Shown: positions 9,895-18,654 of the stretch, piece after piece
Position numbering within the stretch: position 1 is the first letter of the stretch
How the letters are laid out: every line of letters starts with the position of its first letter
NCBI RefSeq assembly: GCF_001881565.1
Contig: NZ_MPDJ01000004.1
Location: 62,001 to 126,000, forward strand
Direction: 5' to 3'
DNA: 64,000 bases
From: Eisenbergiella tayi
Lineage (GTDB): Bacteria; Bacillota; Clostridia; Lachnospirales; Lachnospiraceae
Position numbers and translations under genes: made by a program
Notes under the pieces: generated by a model
Told to the model about the DNA's origin: nothing
The model's input: the letters and a program-made list of their open reading frames with translations, nothing else
Databases searched by the model: none

Positions 9895-9932
9895 GTAGTA
9901 CCTCCTTCTTTCTTACCGAAAAATATAAGATT

Positions 9933-9961
9933 ATTATAACCGCTTTCCAAAAAAAATGGAA
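9933..9961 (-). promoter_or_regulatory. Probable promoter of asp23-fakA-recG
   Basis: A perfect TATAAT (-10) lies at 9933-9938 on the minus strand. The best -35 at 17-base spacing is TTCCAT (9956-9961), a weak match inside a small TTCC-A-T8-GGAA dyad. The box is about 40 bases upstream of the asp23 start codon. Confidence 0.45.
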
Positions 9962-9996
9962 GTCTTATTTCAATTTCAGCCGTCGCGGCATAAACG

Positions 9997-10022
9997 GGCC
10001 TGGCGCTGTAAAAAGCCAGGCC
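9997..10022. other. Stem-loop between divergent asp23 and rpmB
   Basis: GGCCTGGC (9997-10004) pairs perfectly with GCCAGGCC (10015-10022) across a 10-base loop. Neither strand shows a following T-run, so it is not a normal terminator. It lies between the two divergent promoters and could be a boundary or a protein site. Confidence 0.35.
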
Positions 10023-10056
10023 AAAAATAAAGTTGTGCCCTGGATGCAAATTTTGC

Positions 10057-10085
10057 TTGCCAAACTATTACTTTTCTGGTATTAT
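10057..10085 (+). promoter_or_regulatory. Promoter of rpmB
   Basis: TTGCCA (10057-10062), a 17-base spacer and TATTAT (10080-10085) form a near-consensus sigma-A promoter. The start codon is about 46 bases downstream. Confidence 0.65.
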
Positions 10086-10131
10086 ACACATGTTGTGGTC
10101 TGAAAATTTTACTGGTTTAGGAGGTGCGAAG

Positions 10132-10317
10132 ATGGCAAAATGTGATATTTGCGGTAAGGGTGCTCATTTTGGAAACAACGTAAGCCATTCCCATAGAAGA
10201 TCCAATCGTATCTGGAATTCAAACGTTAAAAACGTGAAGTGCAAGGTTAACGGCGCATCCAAGAAATTACATGTATGTACCAACTGTCTGAAGTCCGGCA
10301 GAGTTGAAAGAGTATAA
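10132..10317 (+). CDS. rpmB: 50S ribosomal protein L28, zinc-binding form
   Basis: L28 is a small 50S subunit protein. The 61 residues begin MAKCDICGKG and end CTNCLKSGRVERV, giving two CxxC pairs, the zinc-binding (C+) form of L28. ATG at 10132 follows AGGAGG at seven bases. The gene is single-cistron: a promoter lies upstream and a terminator starts 54 bases after the stop codon. It is read away from the asp23-fakA-recG group, a common Firmicutes arrangement. Confidence 0.96.
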   Translation: MAKCDICGKGAHFGNNVSHSHRRSNRIWNSNVKNVKCKVNGASKKLHVCTNCLKSGRVERV

Positions 10318-10370
10318 TCAGGGAGAATGTTCTGTGATTTATCTTCAGCTGTATTGGTTAACACAAAGAT

Positions 10371-10414
10371 AAGACTGCCGGAATTCATTATGAATTTACA
10401 GACAGTCTTTTTTT
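10371..10414 (+). terminator. Terminator of rpmB
   Basis: AAGACTG (10371-10377) pairs with CAGTCTT (10403-10409), enclosing a second GAATTCAT/ATGAATT-type pairing, and runs into TTTTTTT. Confidence 0.8.
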
Positions 10415-10448
10415 GTACCCTTTTTACGGGAACATTTCCTCTGCTATC

Positions 10449-10601
10449 CTATTTTTCACAGAAAATAACATTATAGCTTACCAGCAGCAGGATAATTGCC
10501 ACAATCAGGCTGGCAAGCCTGTTGGAAATAAGAACCGTAAGGATCATACCAAAGGCGATGCTGAATACAACAATTCCCACTAACTTCCACACGTCACGCA
10601 T
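10449..10601 (-). CDS. Small one- or two-span membrane protein, function unknown
   Basis: The 50-residue product begins MRDVWKLVGIVVFSIAFG and is almost wholly hydrophobic, with two predicted helices (about 5-25 and 29-47) split by NRLA. ATG at 10601 is preceded by AGGAG at about eight bases, better than any upstream start, so I shortened the frame. It lies downstream of the GerW/YtfJ gene but beyond a long hairpin. I do not recognise a family. It could belong to the small membrane proteins common beside sporulation genes, but this is a guess. Confidence 0.55.
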   Translation of the reverse strand: MRDVWKLVGIVVFSIAFGMILTVLISNRLASLIVAIILLLVSYNVIFCEK

Positions 10602-10635
10602 CTGCTTACTCCTGCCGGCTTTACTATTATCATAT

Positions 10636-10702
10636 GCAGGAAAGGGCTGTCCGATTCGTACAACACTCACTCTGCTGTACAAATCAGGCAGCCCTTTCCT
10701 GC
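10636..10702 (-). repeat. Long hairpin downstream of ytfJ
   Basis: A perfect 14-bp inverted repeat (gcaggaaagggctg at 10636-10649 with 10689-10702) encloses a second GTACA/TGTAC pairing. It starts ten bases after the ytfJ stop codon and probably acts as its 3' end, though no T-run follows on either strand. Confidence 0.6.
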
Positions 10703-10711
10703 TTAAAAGAA

Positions 10712-11122
10712 TCAGTCCACAATATCCTCATCTTCATCCGGGAACGCCGCTTTCTCGGCATCCTCGTCACTCATCATAGGCTCTTCTTTTGTGGTAAATT
10801 TATCTACCAGATCCGGAATCATATCAAGAATCTTGGTTACGCTGTCCTGGTTCTTGATATTCACCAGCTTTGTCTGTCCATTTTTAATAAGAAGGACGGC
10901 GCTCGGCGTCATTTTTCCGGAAAGCCCGCCGGCTCCCCCATCCTTGCCTCCGTTGCGGCTTGCGCCGGCCCCTACGCCAAAGCTCACATCAACAAGGGGG
11001 ACAATAATGGTATCATCAATTTTTGTCGCCTCTCCCACCACCGTCTTTGTAGACATCAATGCATTGGCGCCCTTCAAAAGAGACTCCATCACCGAATTGA
11101 TACCGTTATTATTATCTGCCAT
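10712..11122 (-). CDS. GerW family sporulation/germination protein (YtfJ)
   Basis: YtfJ/GerW proteins are made during sporulation and are needed for normal spore germination in Bacillus. The 136 residues show the family core VMESLLKGANALMSTKTVVGE, the strand VPLVDVSFGVGAGA, a glycine-rich stretch near 60 and the SAVLLIKNGQ strand, followed by an acidic tail (EDAEKAAFPDEDEDIVD). The start overlaps the end of the DUF2953 gene by 11 bases, the usual ytfI-ytfJ pairing. Presence of the gene indicates a spore-forming lineage but does not prove sporulation in this strain. Confidence 0.9.
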   Translation of the reverse strand: MADNNNGINSVMESLLKGANALMSTKTVVGEATKIDDTIIVPLVDVSFGVGAGASRNGGKDGGAGGLSGKMTPSAVLLIKNGQTKLVNIKNQDSVTKILDMIPDLVDKFTTKEEPMMSDEDAEKAAFPDEDEDIVD

Positions 11123-12125
11123 TTGTCATTTCCTCCTTTTTAAGCTGCCTGATAAATCTCCAGGTCTTTTTATCCAATATAATGCGGAGCACTACATCAA
11201 GCACCACGGCGATCCGCACTCTTCCCCTGATATCAAAATCCCCTTCCAGACGGGCCTCTTCAAAATCAGGACTGATATGAACAGTCTCGCCAATCACAGG
11301 ATATAATATTCCATGTATGGCAAGAATCTGGGCCGTGGATGCCGGATCACCCGTTCCCACGATAAAATTCACATTTGTTTTCTTAGGCAGCGCATGCTTA
11401 AGTAGCCTTCCTGCCTGTCCTTTTACTTTGCCTATCACCAGAAGGCTGTCCTTCCGGCTTAAAATATCCCTGTAATATTCCAGATTATCCAGGATCCGCT
11501 TTATTTTATCACACAGCCGGGTAATTGTGTACCTGATATTCTGAAATGATTTCTTAAGATTATCGAAAAAGGCATGGATTTTAATACAGATTCGGGTGAA
11601 AAAAGATGCTTTTTCTTTTTCCCGCCCTCCGGAATCCTTTGTCTGCTCCGTCCGGGATTCCCTGCCGGGAACCGTACCGGCCCCGTCCGGCGGCTTTTGT
11701 CCGGAAACCTGCGGCTCTTCCTTCCGGGTTTGTACGGGAACCGCTGTTTTTTCTTTTCCTTCCGGGATTCCTTTCCCTTCCGTTTTTTCTTTTCCTGCCG
11801 TATCCGCCTCTTCTTCCGCCGTTTCCGTTTTCTTTTTAGGTACTGCCGCCCTTTGTTTCAGACGGAATGGAATTCCCAGAATCCTGAAATCCCAGTGAAA
11901 CGAATTTTCATATTTACCGGAATCATATTCCAGCCGAAAGCTGGCAAGATGCAGAAGCCATGTCACCCTTACTATGCCGTGCGGGTTGCCCTCTGCCGGC
12001 ACCTCCCCCTTCGCCCGGTATCTGACAGGGACAAAAAGGACAACAAGAAGGGCCAGAATCAGAACGGCCAGTATGATGAGCAGGATAATGCCCAGTATTT
12101 TTAAAATGCTTATTACTACTCCCAT
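11112..12125 (-). CDS. DUF2953 domain membrane protein (YtfI-like)
   Basis: The 337-residue protein has one N-terminal transmembrane helix (about 5-33, ILKILGIILLIILAVL) and then the DUF2953 fold (RVTWLLHLASFRLEYD..FRILGIPF). A low-complexity charged insert rich in Lys, Glu, Pro and Gly spans about 85-170, followed by the conserved C-terminal half (NVNFIVGTGDPASTAQ, RIAVVLDVVLRI). It is translationally linked to ytfJ by overlap. The partner's role suggests a job at the forespore or spore envelope, but the biochemical function is unknown. Confidence 0.8.
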   Translation of the reverse strand: MGVVISILKILGIILLIILAVLILALLVVLFVPVRYRAKGEVPAEGNPHGIVRVTWLLHLASFRLEYDSGKYENSFHWDFRILGIPFRLKQRAAVPKKKTETAEEEADTAGKEKTEGKGIPEGKEKTAVPVQTRKEEPQVSGQKPPDGAGTVPGRESRTEQTKDSGGREKEKASFFTRICIKIHAFFDNLKKSFQNIRYTITRLCDKIKRILDNLEYYRDILSRKDSLLVIGKVKGQAGRLLKHALPKKTNVNFIVGTGDPASTAQILAIHGILYPVIGETVHISPDFEEARLEGDFDIRGRVRIAVVLDVVLRIILDKKTWRFIRQLKKEEMTNGR

Positions 12126-12142
12126 AGGCTGTCCAGCTCCTG

Positions 12143-12463
12143 TTACCTGTGATCCATGATATATTTTTTAATATCCGCTCCGCCCGTCTCGGCCACCACC
12201 TTTTCCGTCAAAGCCACTACCATATCAACCGCTTCTCCATAACCGGAGGCGAGACCCACCACAAAAAGATCCTTTTTGTCATAAAATCTCTGCTGCAAAA
12301 GAGAACAGTGAAAAATATCCAGCTGATCATCGGATTTTGCCAATGCAATAATATAGATAGTAATCTGTCCGGCATTATGGCGCAGCTTCCACTTTACCTT
12401 TTCCAGATTGCGGATACTGTCGCTGACATACAGATGTCTGTAGAACTTCATTGTGCCTATCAC
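12143..12463 (-). CDS. Conserved small protein of unknown function
   Basis: This is a soluble 106-residue protein. I do not recognise a family. It has an alternating beta-rich N-terminal half (MKFYRHLYVSD, then ITIYIIALAKSDDQLDIFHC) and a helical C-terminal part (GEAVDMVVALTEKVVAETG). The start is probably GTG at 12463, because GAGG lies seven bases before it, whereas the ATG at codon 5 is about 19 bases away. It precedes the DUF2953-ytfJ pair with a 17-base gap, so it is likely cotranscribed with them. Confidence 0.65.
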   Translation of the reverse strand: MIGTMKFYRHLYVSDSIRNLEKVKWKLRHNAGQITIYIIALAKSDDQLDIFHCSLLQQRFYDKKDLFVVGLASGYGEAVDMVVALTEKVVAETGGADIKKYIMDHR

Positions 12464-12605
12464 TTTCTTTCCTCAGGCAGCCCATATGGAACCGTTATCT
12501 TAAAATTTGCCTGATTTTACCTGTTTTATTCATTCATGAGCCGATTTAACCGTTTTTATTAATCAAAATCTGTGCAAACACCTGATGCCGCGTTGCCCGC
12601 GGGAA

Positions 12606-12641
12606 TAAAAAGGCGGCATGGAATATTCGTCCATTCCGCCT
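12606..12641 (-). terminator. Terminator of the Nudix gene
   Basis: AGGCGG-CATGGA (12611-12622) pairs with TCCAT-TCCGCCT (12630-12641). On the minus strand it is followed by TTTTTATT. A second small hairpin (ATTCCCGG/CCGGGAAAT) sits just after the Nudix stop codon at about 12661-12683. Confidence 0.75.
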
Positions 12642-12684
12642 CACCTTCCCTTTTAAACAGATTCCCGGCAAAAACCGGGAAATC

Positions 12685-13137
12685 TCAAAAATACTTTTTG
12701 TTTCCCCATAAATTTTTCTTTTTCAGTTCCAGATATTCATGGTACGCTTTTTCCAGAATCTGCTTCTCATTTGCAAATTTCAGCAGATGGTAAGCTTCAT
12801 GATACTTGTAAAATCCTGAGTCAACAAAATACTCCTCACGCTGTGGTTTACTGTAATAACTGTCGGCCATCATTAAATACCAGTGAACCTCCTTGTCCAC
12901 AGTATCCTCCGGCACATTGAAGGTATACTCGCTCTTTCCGATATACTTTATAATCGATGCCCTGGCACCGCTTTCTTCAAGGACCTCTCTGAGCGCTGTA
13001 TCCTTGTATTCCTCTCCTGCCTCTACCGTTCCCTTGGGCAATACCCAGCCTTCATACTTGTTCTTGAAATTCTTGTACAAAAGCAATATTTTCCCACGGA
13101 AAATAACCACACCGCCACAGCTAGTTGCTTCTATCAT
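12685..13137 (-). CDS. Nudix hydrolase
   Basis: The 150-residue enzyme hydrolyses a nucleoside diphosphate linked to another moiety; the substrate is not evident. The full Nudix box is present: G followed by EYKDTALREVLEESGA, matching GX5EX7REUXEEXGU (about residues 35-57). The N-terminus (EATSCGGVVIF) and the length resemble the diadenosine polyphosphate/dNTP group. ATG at 13137 follows AGGAGG at eight bases; the longer frame upstream has no family similarity. It stands alone between PBP and its terminator. Confidence 0.88.
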   Translation of the reverse strand: MIEATSCGGVVIFRGKILLLYKNFKNKYEGWVLPKGTVEAGEEYKDTALREVLEESGARASIIKYIGKSEYTFNVPEDTVDKEVHWYLMMADSYYSKPQREEYFVDSGFYKYHEAYHLLKFANEKQILEKAYHEYLELKKKNLWGNKKYF

Positions 13138-13259
13138 TGCAATTCCTCCTGTTAGGTGTGAATGCTGTCCTGCGACAGCATATACATGATAAACTAGTTC
13201 AAGTATATCCCAAAAGATTAGGTAAGGCAAGCATAAATTTGGACAGAGAAGGGGCCTCC

Positions 13260-14888
13260 TTAAAACCCGGGATCAAAATAAGCGTCCAAAACTCTTTTGG
13301 CAATAGGTACGGCATAGTCGCCGCCGGACCCTATTCCTTCTATAATTACTGTTATGGCTATTTCTGGATGTTCCGCAGGCGCGAAGCCGGTAAACCATGC
13401 ATGGGAATCCGCTTTTACCGCATTAAATTCCGCAGATCCCGTCTTTCCCGCGGCTGTATAGGATAACCCGGAAAGCTTGGATGCGGTTCCTTCCTCCACT
13501 ACGTCCGCCATTAATTCCTGCAGGACGGCAGCTTCTTCGGGTGACATCAGACTTCCGTATTCCTCGGCCTGGAACTGCCTGATTATTTTTCCATCCGCAC
13601 TTTCAATGCGTTCCATTTCATAAGGACGCATGAGAATCCCGTCATTGGCAATAGCCGAAGTGATCATACACAGATGCAGGGGCGTGATCTGCGTCTTGCC
13701 CTGGCCGATAACCGTCTGGATCATATCCTCATCATCGCTGTCCTGCGTCAGCTGGACATGGCTTTGGGAATAGGGAATATCGATGGGAAGCTCCTGGTTA
13801 AACAGCAGGCTCTGCATCGTATCTATGAATTCCGCTTTATCCAGGGACATACCTATATTGGCAAAAGAAGAATTACAGGATTTTGCAAAAGAACGCTCAA
13901 AGCTGACCTGTCCATGTTTGCTGCCATGATAACAGCGGATGGTATTATCCCCATGTGTGAAACTGCCGCTGCATTGATAGCTGTAGCTTCTCCACGTATC
14001 GGGATTTTCTTTGATATATTCCAGCGCCGTCACGATTTTAAAGGTGGAACCGGGCGGATATACTCCCTGGGAAACCCTGTTCAGCAGACTGGAATTCTCT
14101 TTATCAGAAGTCACACTGTCCCAGATATCTGCGATTTCATTAGGATTAAAATCAGGCTTGGATACCATGGCCAGAATTTTTCCCGTATCCACCTCCATGA
14201 CCACGATCGCTCCCTTATAAATGCCCATGGCATTATAGGCCGTCTGCTGAAGATTCATATCCAGCGTGGTATACAGATTATTTCCCGGATTTTTCCGGCC
14301 CGCAGCTGAATTTTCCGCCTGCTGGGCCACTGTGGCAGAGGTATTGATCAGATAATAATTGGCAAGGCTTTCCAGGCCTGTTTTCCCCTTTGTGGAATAG
14401 CCGACTATATGGGCGAACATATTATCATAAGGATAGTTCCTCACTTCTTTTCCATCCTCGCCCTTCACCGTCTGCGCCAGAATATCGCCATTGGAGGAAT
14501 AAATTGTCCCTCTGGTATTTTTCGTTGCCAGTACGCTCTGCCTGCTGTTATAACTGTTGTTAAACAATGCTTCTGAATTGGAAGATACATATACGCATAA
14601 ATAGGTGATGAGGCCCGCAAAAAGGCAGCAGAAAAATACGGCGCTTCCAATCAGATTCCTGTTTCCTTTCCGGAAATCATAAATTTTATCTTCTTCCTCA
14701 GAAAAATTCTCGTCCTGAATCCTTTTTTTCTTAGAAGGACTTTTCTTTTTTGAAGACCCCTGCTTTCCGGAAACTCTTTGTTTCCCTGAATTATTCTGCT
14801 TTCTTTTCCCCATTCCGGACGATTTCTTTTTATGGTTTGCTGCCGCTGTTTTATTCAAGGTCGTCGTCGTATTCTTCTTCATGCTCAT
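13260..14888 (-). CDS. Class B penicillin-binding protein (peptidoglycan transpeptidase)
   Basis: This enzyme cross-links peptidoglycan and works with the SEDS glycosyltransferase encoded upstream. About 542 residues: a very basic cytoplasmic tail (19 Lys/Arg and no acidic residue in the first 58), one transmembrane helix near 78-100, a short dimerisation region, and the transpeptidase domain with STFK near 281 (YPPGSTFK), SCN near 337 and KTG near 482 (AGKTGSAEF). The start is at 14888 or 14882, both overlapping the end of the FtsW-like gene by about 35 bases; the ribosome site is weak. The short N-terminal module resembles the PbpA group paired with RodA. Whether it serves division, elongation or sporulation is not clear. 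Confidence 0.88.
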   Translation of the reverse strand: MSMKKNTTTTLNKTAAANHKKKSSGMGKRKQNNSGKQRVSGKQGSSKKKSPSKKKRIQDENFSEEEDKIYDFRKGNRNLIGSAVFFCCLFAGLITYLCVYVSSNSEALFNNSYNSRQSVLATKNTRGTIYSSNGDILAQTVKGEDGKEVRNYPYDNMFAHIVGYSTKGKTGLESLANYYLINTSATVAQQAENSAAGRKNPGNNLYTTLDMNLQQTAYNAMGIYKGAIVVMEVDTGKILAMVSKPDFNPNEIADIWDSVTSDKENSSLLNRVSQGVYPPGSTFKIVTALEYIKENPDTWRSYSYQCSGSFTHGDNTIRCYHGSKHGQVSFERSFAKSCNSSFANIGMSLDKAEFIDTMQSLLFNQELPIDIPYSQSHVQLTQDSDDEDMIQTVIGQGKTQITPLHLCMITSAIANDGILMRPYEMERIESADGKIIRQFQAEEYGSLMSPEEAAVLQELMADVVEEGTASKLSGLSYTAAGKTGSAEFNAVKADSHAWFTGFAPAEHPEIAITVIIEGIGSGGDYAVPIAKRVLDAYFDPGF

Positions 14889-16299
14889 TCCCGTCCCAGT
14901 CTTCTTCTTCAAATTCTCCCTCTTCCGGCTCCTCATCCTCATATGGTTCATAATATCCTGGCGTTTTCAGCCGCCTTCGTTCTTCTTTTTCCTCTGTATC
15001 CCGTTCCCGAAGCCAGATTCCCTGAATGATGGAGAACAGGATAAGGGTTGTCATAACACTGCTTCCTCCATAACTGATCAAGGGTAGGGTCACGCCTGTC
15101 AGAGGTATGAATTTGGTGCCTCCGCCGATGGTTAAGAAAATCTGGAAAATATACATTACTCCAAAACCGGAGGCCACAAGACGGAAAAACGGATCCGATG
15201 AAGCACCCGCAATTTTAAGGATCATGAAAAAGCAGGATATGCATATGAGGATAATCCCTATGGCGAATACAATTCCCAGCTCTTCCGTAATGGCGGCAAA
15301 AATAAAATCCGTTTCCACGAAGGGAATATCTTTAGGAGTCCCCTGCCCTATTCCAAGCCCGAACCAGCTTCCCCGGGACATGGCAAAAAGAGATTGGGTA
15401 ATCTGATAGCCCTGGTTGTCGATTACGCTCCAGGGATCCTGCCAGGCCTGCACCCTTACCTTAACATGGGAAAACAAAAGGAAGGCCAGATAGGAGGCCG
15501 CGCACCCGGCGGCTCCCCCTGCCAGCAGGTATCTGATTTTACCCGTTGCAAAAAACACCAGGAATACATACGCCGCGAAGAATATCAAAGCGCTCCCCAA
15601 ATCCTTTGACAGAACGAGGATGAGCACGTGGGCGGCTGCCACCGCTCCGCTGATAACTATATTTTTTAAGGAGGAATCCTCCCAGAGTATGGCGGCTATG
15701 CAGAACAGAAACAGGATTTTTACAAATTCCGAAGGCTGGAAGGTAATCCCTCCCAAAGAGAAAGACAGCTTTGAGCCATGAGTAACCTGTCCCAGAATCA
15801 GCACGACGCCAAGCGCCGTGATCCCGATGCCTGCATAAACCCATGTGAGATCCTTCCAGAACCGGATCCGGCGGATAAACAGCGGCACCACCATACTGAC
15901 AGCCAGGGACGCCGCCGCAATCAACAGCTGTTTGCCTGCTTTAGCGATATCAAGCCTGGTCAGGATGATAAATCCGGTGCCCAGAAGCAGGCACATATTA
16001 TTTACCAGCAGCCTGTTGATGCCCGTATATGCCATGGAGAATATCATCATGGAGGAAAAAATGACGATCTGTGATATGGCATAGAAAAACAGATAATCCA
16101 CATCCCCTTTTTCCACACAGATAGTCAAAAAAGCGACAAACTGAATCAGAAAAATGAGAATGCCCTGTATATTATCCAGCTTATGGCCCCGCCATCCTGC
16201 AGAAAAGGTCCGACAAAAAGCCAGAACGCAATACAAGAGCATAAACAGAGTGATTATGTACTTGGAATAGACAATAATATACTGCTCCATGCCTGTCAT
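14851..16299 (-). CDS. SEDS family peptidoglycan glycosyltransferase (FtsW/RodA/SpoVE)
   Basis: This integral membrane enzyme polymerises lipid II and is paired with the class B PBP just downstream. The 482 residues show about ten transmembrane spans and family signatures such as GGITFQPSEFVKI, LSKDLGSALIFFA, GIGQGTPKDIPFVETDFIFA and GVTLPLISYGGSS. The tail is odd: 21 of the last 32 residues are Asp or Glu. ATG at 16299 overlaps the stop codon of the U32 gene by four bases (ATGA), so the two are translationally coupled. FtsW, RodA and SpoVE cannot be told apart from these features alone. Confidence 0.9.
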   Translation of the reverse strand: MTGMEQYIIVYSKYIITLFMLLYCVLAFCRTFSAGWRGHKLDNIQGILIFLIQFVAFLTICVEKGDVDYLFFYAISQIVIFSSMMIFSMAYTGINRLLVNNMCLLLGTGFIILTRLDIAKAGKQLLIAAASLAVSMVVPLFIRRIRFWKDLTWVYAGIGITALGVVLILGQVTHGSKLSFSLGGITFQPSEFVKILFLFCIAAILWEDSSLKNIVISGAVAAAHVLILVLSKDLGSALIFFAAYVFLVFFATGKIRYLLAGGAAGCAASYLAFLLFSHVKVRVQAWQDPWSVIDNQGYQITQSLFAMSRGSWFGLGIGQGTPKDIPFVETDFIFAAITEELGIVFAIGIILICISCFFMILKIAGASSDPFFRLVASGFGVMYIFQIFLTIGGGTKFIPLTGVTLPLISYGGSSVMTTLILFSIIQGIWLRERDTEEKEERRRLKTPGYYEPYEDEEPEEGEFEEEDWDGNEHEEEYDDDLE

Positions 16300-18548
16300 T
16301 TGGCTCCTTTTTTATAATGTCCTGTAGTAAACTTCCAGTTGATATCCGGCAGCGGTTCCTCATTCCCCTTCTTCCGGTTCAGAAGCCTGCGGAATACAGC
16401 AATCCTTTCCCGGACAGCCGCCGCATCCTCCTCCAGGAAATCCATCCGGACCGCGCCCACTCTCTTTTCCGCAATTTCTCCCAGATAAGCATGAAGGGAA
16501 ATCGGGACGGAATTATAGATAATATTATAACAATAGCCGCAGTCAGTCTCCACGGGGAATTCTGTCCTGTACCTGTCCAGCAGCCGGACCATGTTTTCCG
16601 AAGCCGCCCGTTTTCCCTTTTCCTTCAGACAGCCGCCGGCAGTTTTCCTGATACAGTTTGCAGTAACCATCATGGGTATATTCCCATATACAAGGATTTC
16701 CTGTTTTTCTCCCGGTAATTCAAACAAAGCGCTCCGGTTCAGCTCAAGAGGCGCACAATAGGTATCTATTTGTTTCTCCCAGAAATCATAGGTTTCCCTG
16801 TTCCATACATATACCCGGTGCTCCAGAGCCACTTTCCCCTGCCAGCCGATTTCCTCCAGCCACTGCAGTCCGCCCGGGGAAGAAATCTGTACGCCGTCAA
16901 AAATACCAGTTTTCAAAACATCCGCCAGTTTCGCAAGCCGTCCCTCGTCATCTCTGCGCAGGATTACGGGCAGGGAAAGGAACCATTCGGAACCTGTCCG
17001 TTCTTTTCCGGCCTTCCGCAGAAAATCTTCCGTCATGCCGTACAGACAGGAATGGGAAAGATAAATTCTTTCCGCCCCTTCCTGAATACAGGCTTCCAGC
17101 TGCGCGGCATTATGAACGGAAGCATACAGCCGTGTCTGTTTCCTTTCCTCCGGGCGGCCGGATTCCTTGTCCTCCTTCCCGCAGGAAGGCGTCCGGGAAA
17201 TCTCTTCATGCCGCTCCCATTTTGCTGTCTGTTTTTCCTTCAATTGCTCCAGTATTTCTCTCCTGGCTTCATTCAGCGCCTTTACCGGAAGAAAAACCTG
17301 ATCCGACATATCCAGCAGGATACGTTCCGCCCGGAAACCGCTCCCTCCTGTTTTTCCCAGCTGCTTTTGTACATCGGCCGGACTGAGAGGTCGGTTAGAT
17401 GCCGTCTGCACCATCTGCCCTTCCAGGGCAACGGAAGAGCCGGCCGCAGCGCCGTCTTCTTCGTGCTCCGCTTCTCCCATTATCCAGGCTTCCAGACGCA
17501 GGGGGGCTTCGGGGTGCAGATAAGCCTTCAGCACTACCGGGACAGAGAGTTCCTTATCCAGAAGCTCCGTCTGCACCGCACGCAGTACCTCATCATCACA
17601 GCCCGCATATCCGGGCTGTTTTAATGTCACCATCTCTTTTCCGTTATGCCGGTAATAATAGCCTCCGCTGATTTCGCTCCGAATATACAAAGAGGAAAGC
17701 ATATGCATATCCTTTTCGGAAACCCCCTTGTCATTTTCCGGATCAGACAGGAACGAATCTATCCTGCGTCGGTATACACTGGTGACACCGGCCACATATT
17801 CCGGTTTTTTCATCCGGCCTTCAATTTTAAAGGAATCGATGCCGGCCTTGATCAGCTCCGGCAGGAATTGTATGGTACACATGTCCTTAAGGCTTAAGGG
17901 ATAGCATTCATCTCCTGCTTTTTCTGTCAGGATACGATATGGCTGGCGGCAGGGCTGGGCACATCTTCCCCTGTTGCCGCTGCGCCCGCCCAGCAGGCTG
18001 CTGAACAGACATTGTCCGGAATAGCAGTAGCACATGGCCCCGTGAATAAAGGCCTCCACCTCCATACCGCTTTCACGGCATAAGGCCTCCACCTCCGGCA
18101 GAGTCAGCTCCCTTGCGGGAACCACTCTGGATACCCCGAGCTTCTGAAGGAATACGGCCCCTCTCACATCGGTAACCGTCATCTGTGTGCTGGCGTGAAG
18201 CTCCAGTCCGGGAAAACAGTTTCCAAGAAGGGAAAGAGCCCCGATATCCTGTATAATAACGCCATCCAGCCCGGCCTTATAAAAAGGCTCCATAAAATCC
18301 GGAAGCTGCTTGATTTCTTCCTGCTTAAGCAGTGTATTTACGGTAAGATAAAGCTTTTTCCCATAGAAATGCGCTTCTTTCAGCGCTTCCACGACTTCCT
18401 CATCACTGAAATTTCCCGCAAAAGCTCTGGCACCGAATTTCTGTCCCCCTATATAGACAGCATCGGCTCCTGCCTTTAAAGCCGCCCTGAAACAGGAATA
18501 GTCTCCTGCGGGCGCCAGTAATTCCGGTTTTTTCGTAGCTGTTTCCAT
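16296..18548 (-). CDS. Peptidase U32 family protein with DUF3656 (RlhA-like)
   Basis: The 750-residue protein has a TIM-barrel-like U32 domain at the start (ELLAPAGDYSCFRAALKAGADAVYIG written in part: ELLAPAGDYSCF), the U32 core (EAFIHGAMCYCYSGQC) and the cysteine set GRCAQPCRQPY expected to hold an Fe-S cluster. A DUF3656 region and a second barrel follow. In E. coli a relative (RlhA) hydroxylates a 23S rRNA cytidine; others are called collagenase-like proteases. RNA modification is the more likely role here, by family. ATG at 18548 follows AGGAAG. It lies between zapA and the FtsW-like gene, coupled to the latter. Confidence 0.85.
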   Translation of the reverse strand: METATKKPELLAPAGDYSCFRAALKAGADAVYIGGQKFGARAFAGNFSDEEVVEALKEAHFYGKKLYLTVNTLLKQEEIKQLPDFMEPFYKAGLDGVIIQDIGALSLLGNCFPGLELHASTQMTVTDVRGAVFLQKLGVSRVVPARELTLPEVEALCRESGMEVEAFIHGAMCYCYSGQCLFSSLLGGRSGNRGRCAQPCRQPYRILTEKAGDECYPLSLKDMCTIQFLPELIKAGIDSFKIEGRMKKPEYVAGVTSVYRRRIDSFLSDPENDKGVSEKDMHMLSSLYIRSEISGGYYYRHNGKEMVTLKQPGYAGCDDEVLRAVQTELLDKELSVPVVLKAYLHPEAPLRLEAWIMGEAEHEEDGAAAGSSVALEGQMVQTASNRPLSPADVQKQLGKTGGSGFRAERILLDMSDQVFLPVKALNEARREILEQLKEKQTAKWERHEEISRTPSCGKEDKESGRPEERKQTRLYASVHNAAQLEACIQEGAERIYLSHSCLYGMTEDFLRKAGKERTGSEWFLSLPVILRRDDEGRLAKLADVLKTGIFDGVQISSPGGLQWLEEIGWQGKVALEHRVYVWNRETYDFWEKQIDTYCAPLELNRSALFELPGEKQEILVYGNIPMMVTANCIRKTAGGCLKEKGKRAASENMVRLLDRYRTEFPVETDCGYCYNIIYNSVPISLHAYLGEIAEKRVGAVRMDFLEEDAAAVRERIAVFRRLLNRKKGNEEPLPDINWKFTTGHYKKGAK

Positions 18549-18581
18549 CTGTCTTCCTTTCCCTGACAAAGATACGGATAT

Positions 18582-18608
18582 AAAAAAGCTGTCCTTTATA
18601 GACAGCCT
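18582..18608 (-). terminator. Terminator or attenuator between zapA and the U32 gene
   Basis: GCTGTC (18588-18593) pairs with GACAGC (18601-18606) around CTTTATA. On the minus strand it is followed by TTTTTTATA. Because the U32 gene follows within 40 bases, read-through is possible. Confidence 0.65.
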
Positions 18609-18654
18609 TTATACACATGAATCCGTAAACATATTCTCTTATAAAAACGAGTCC

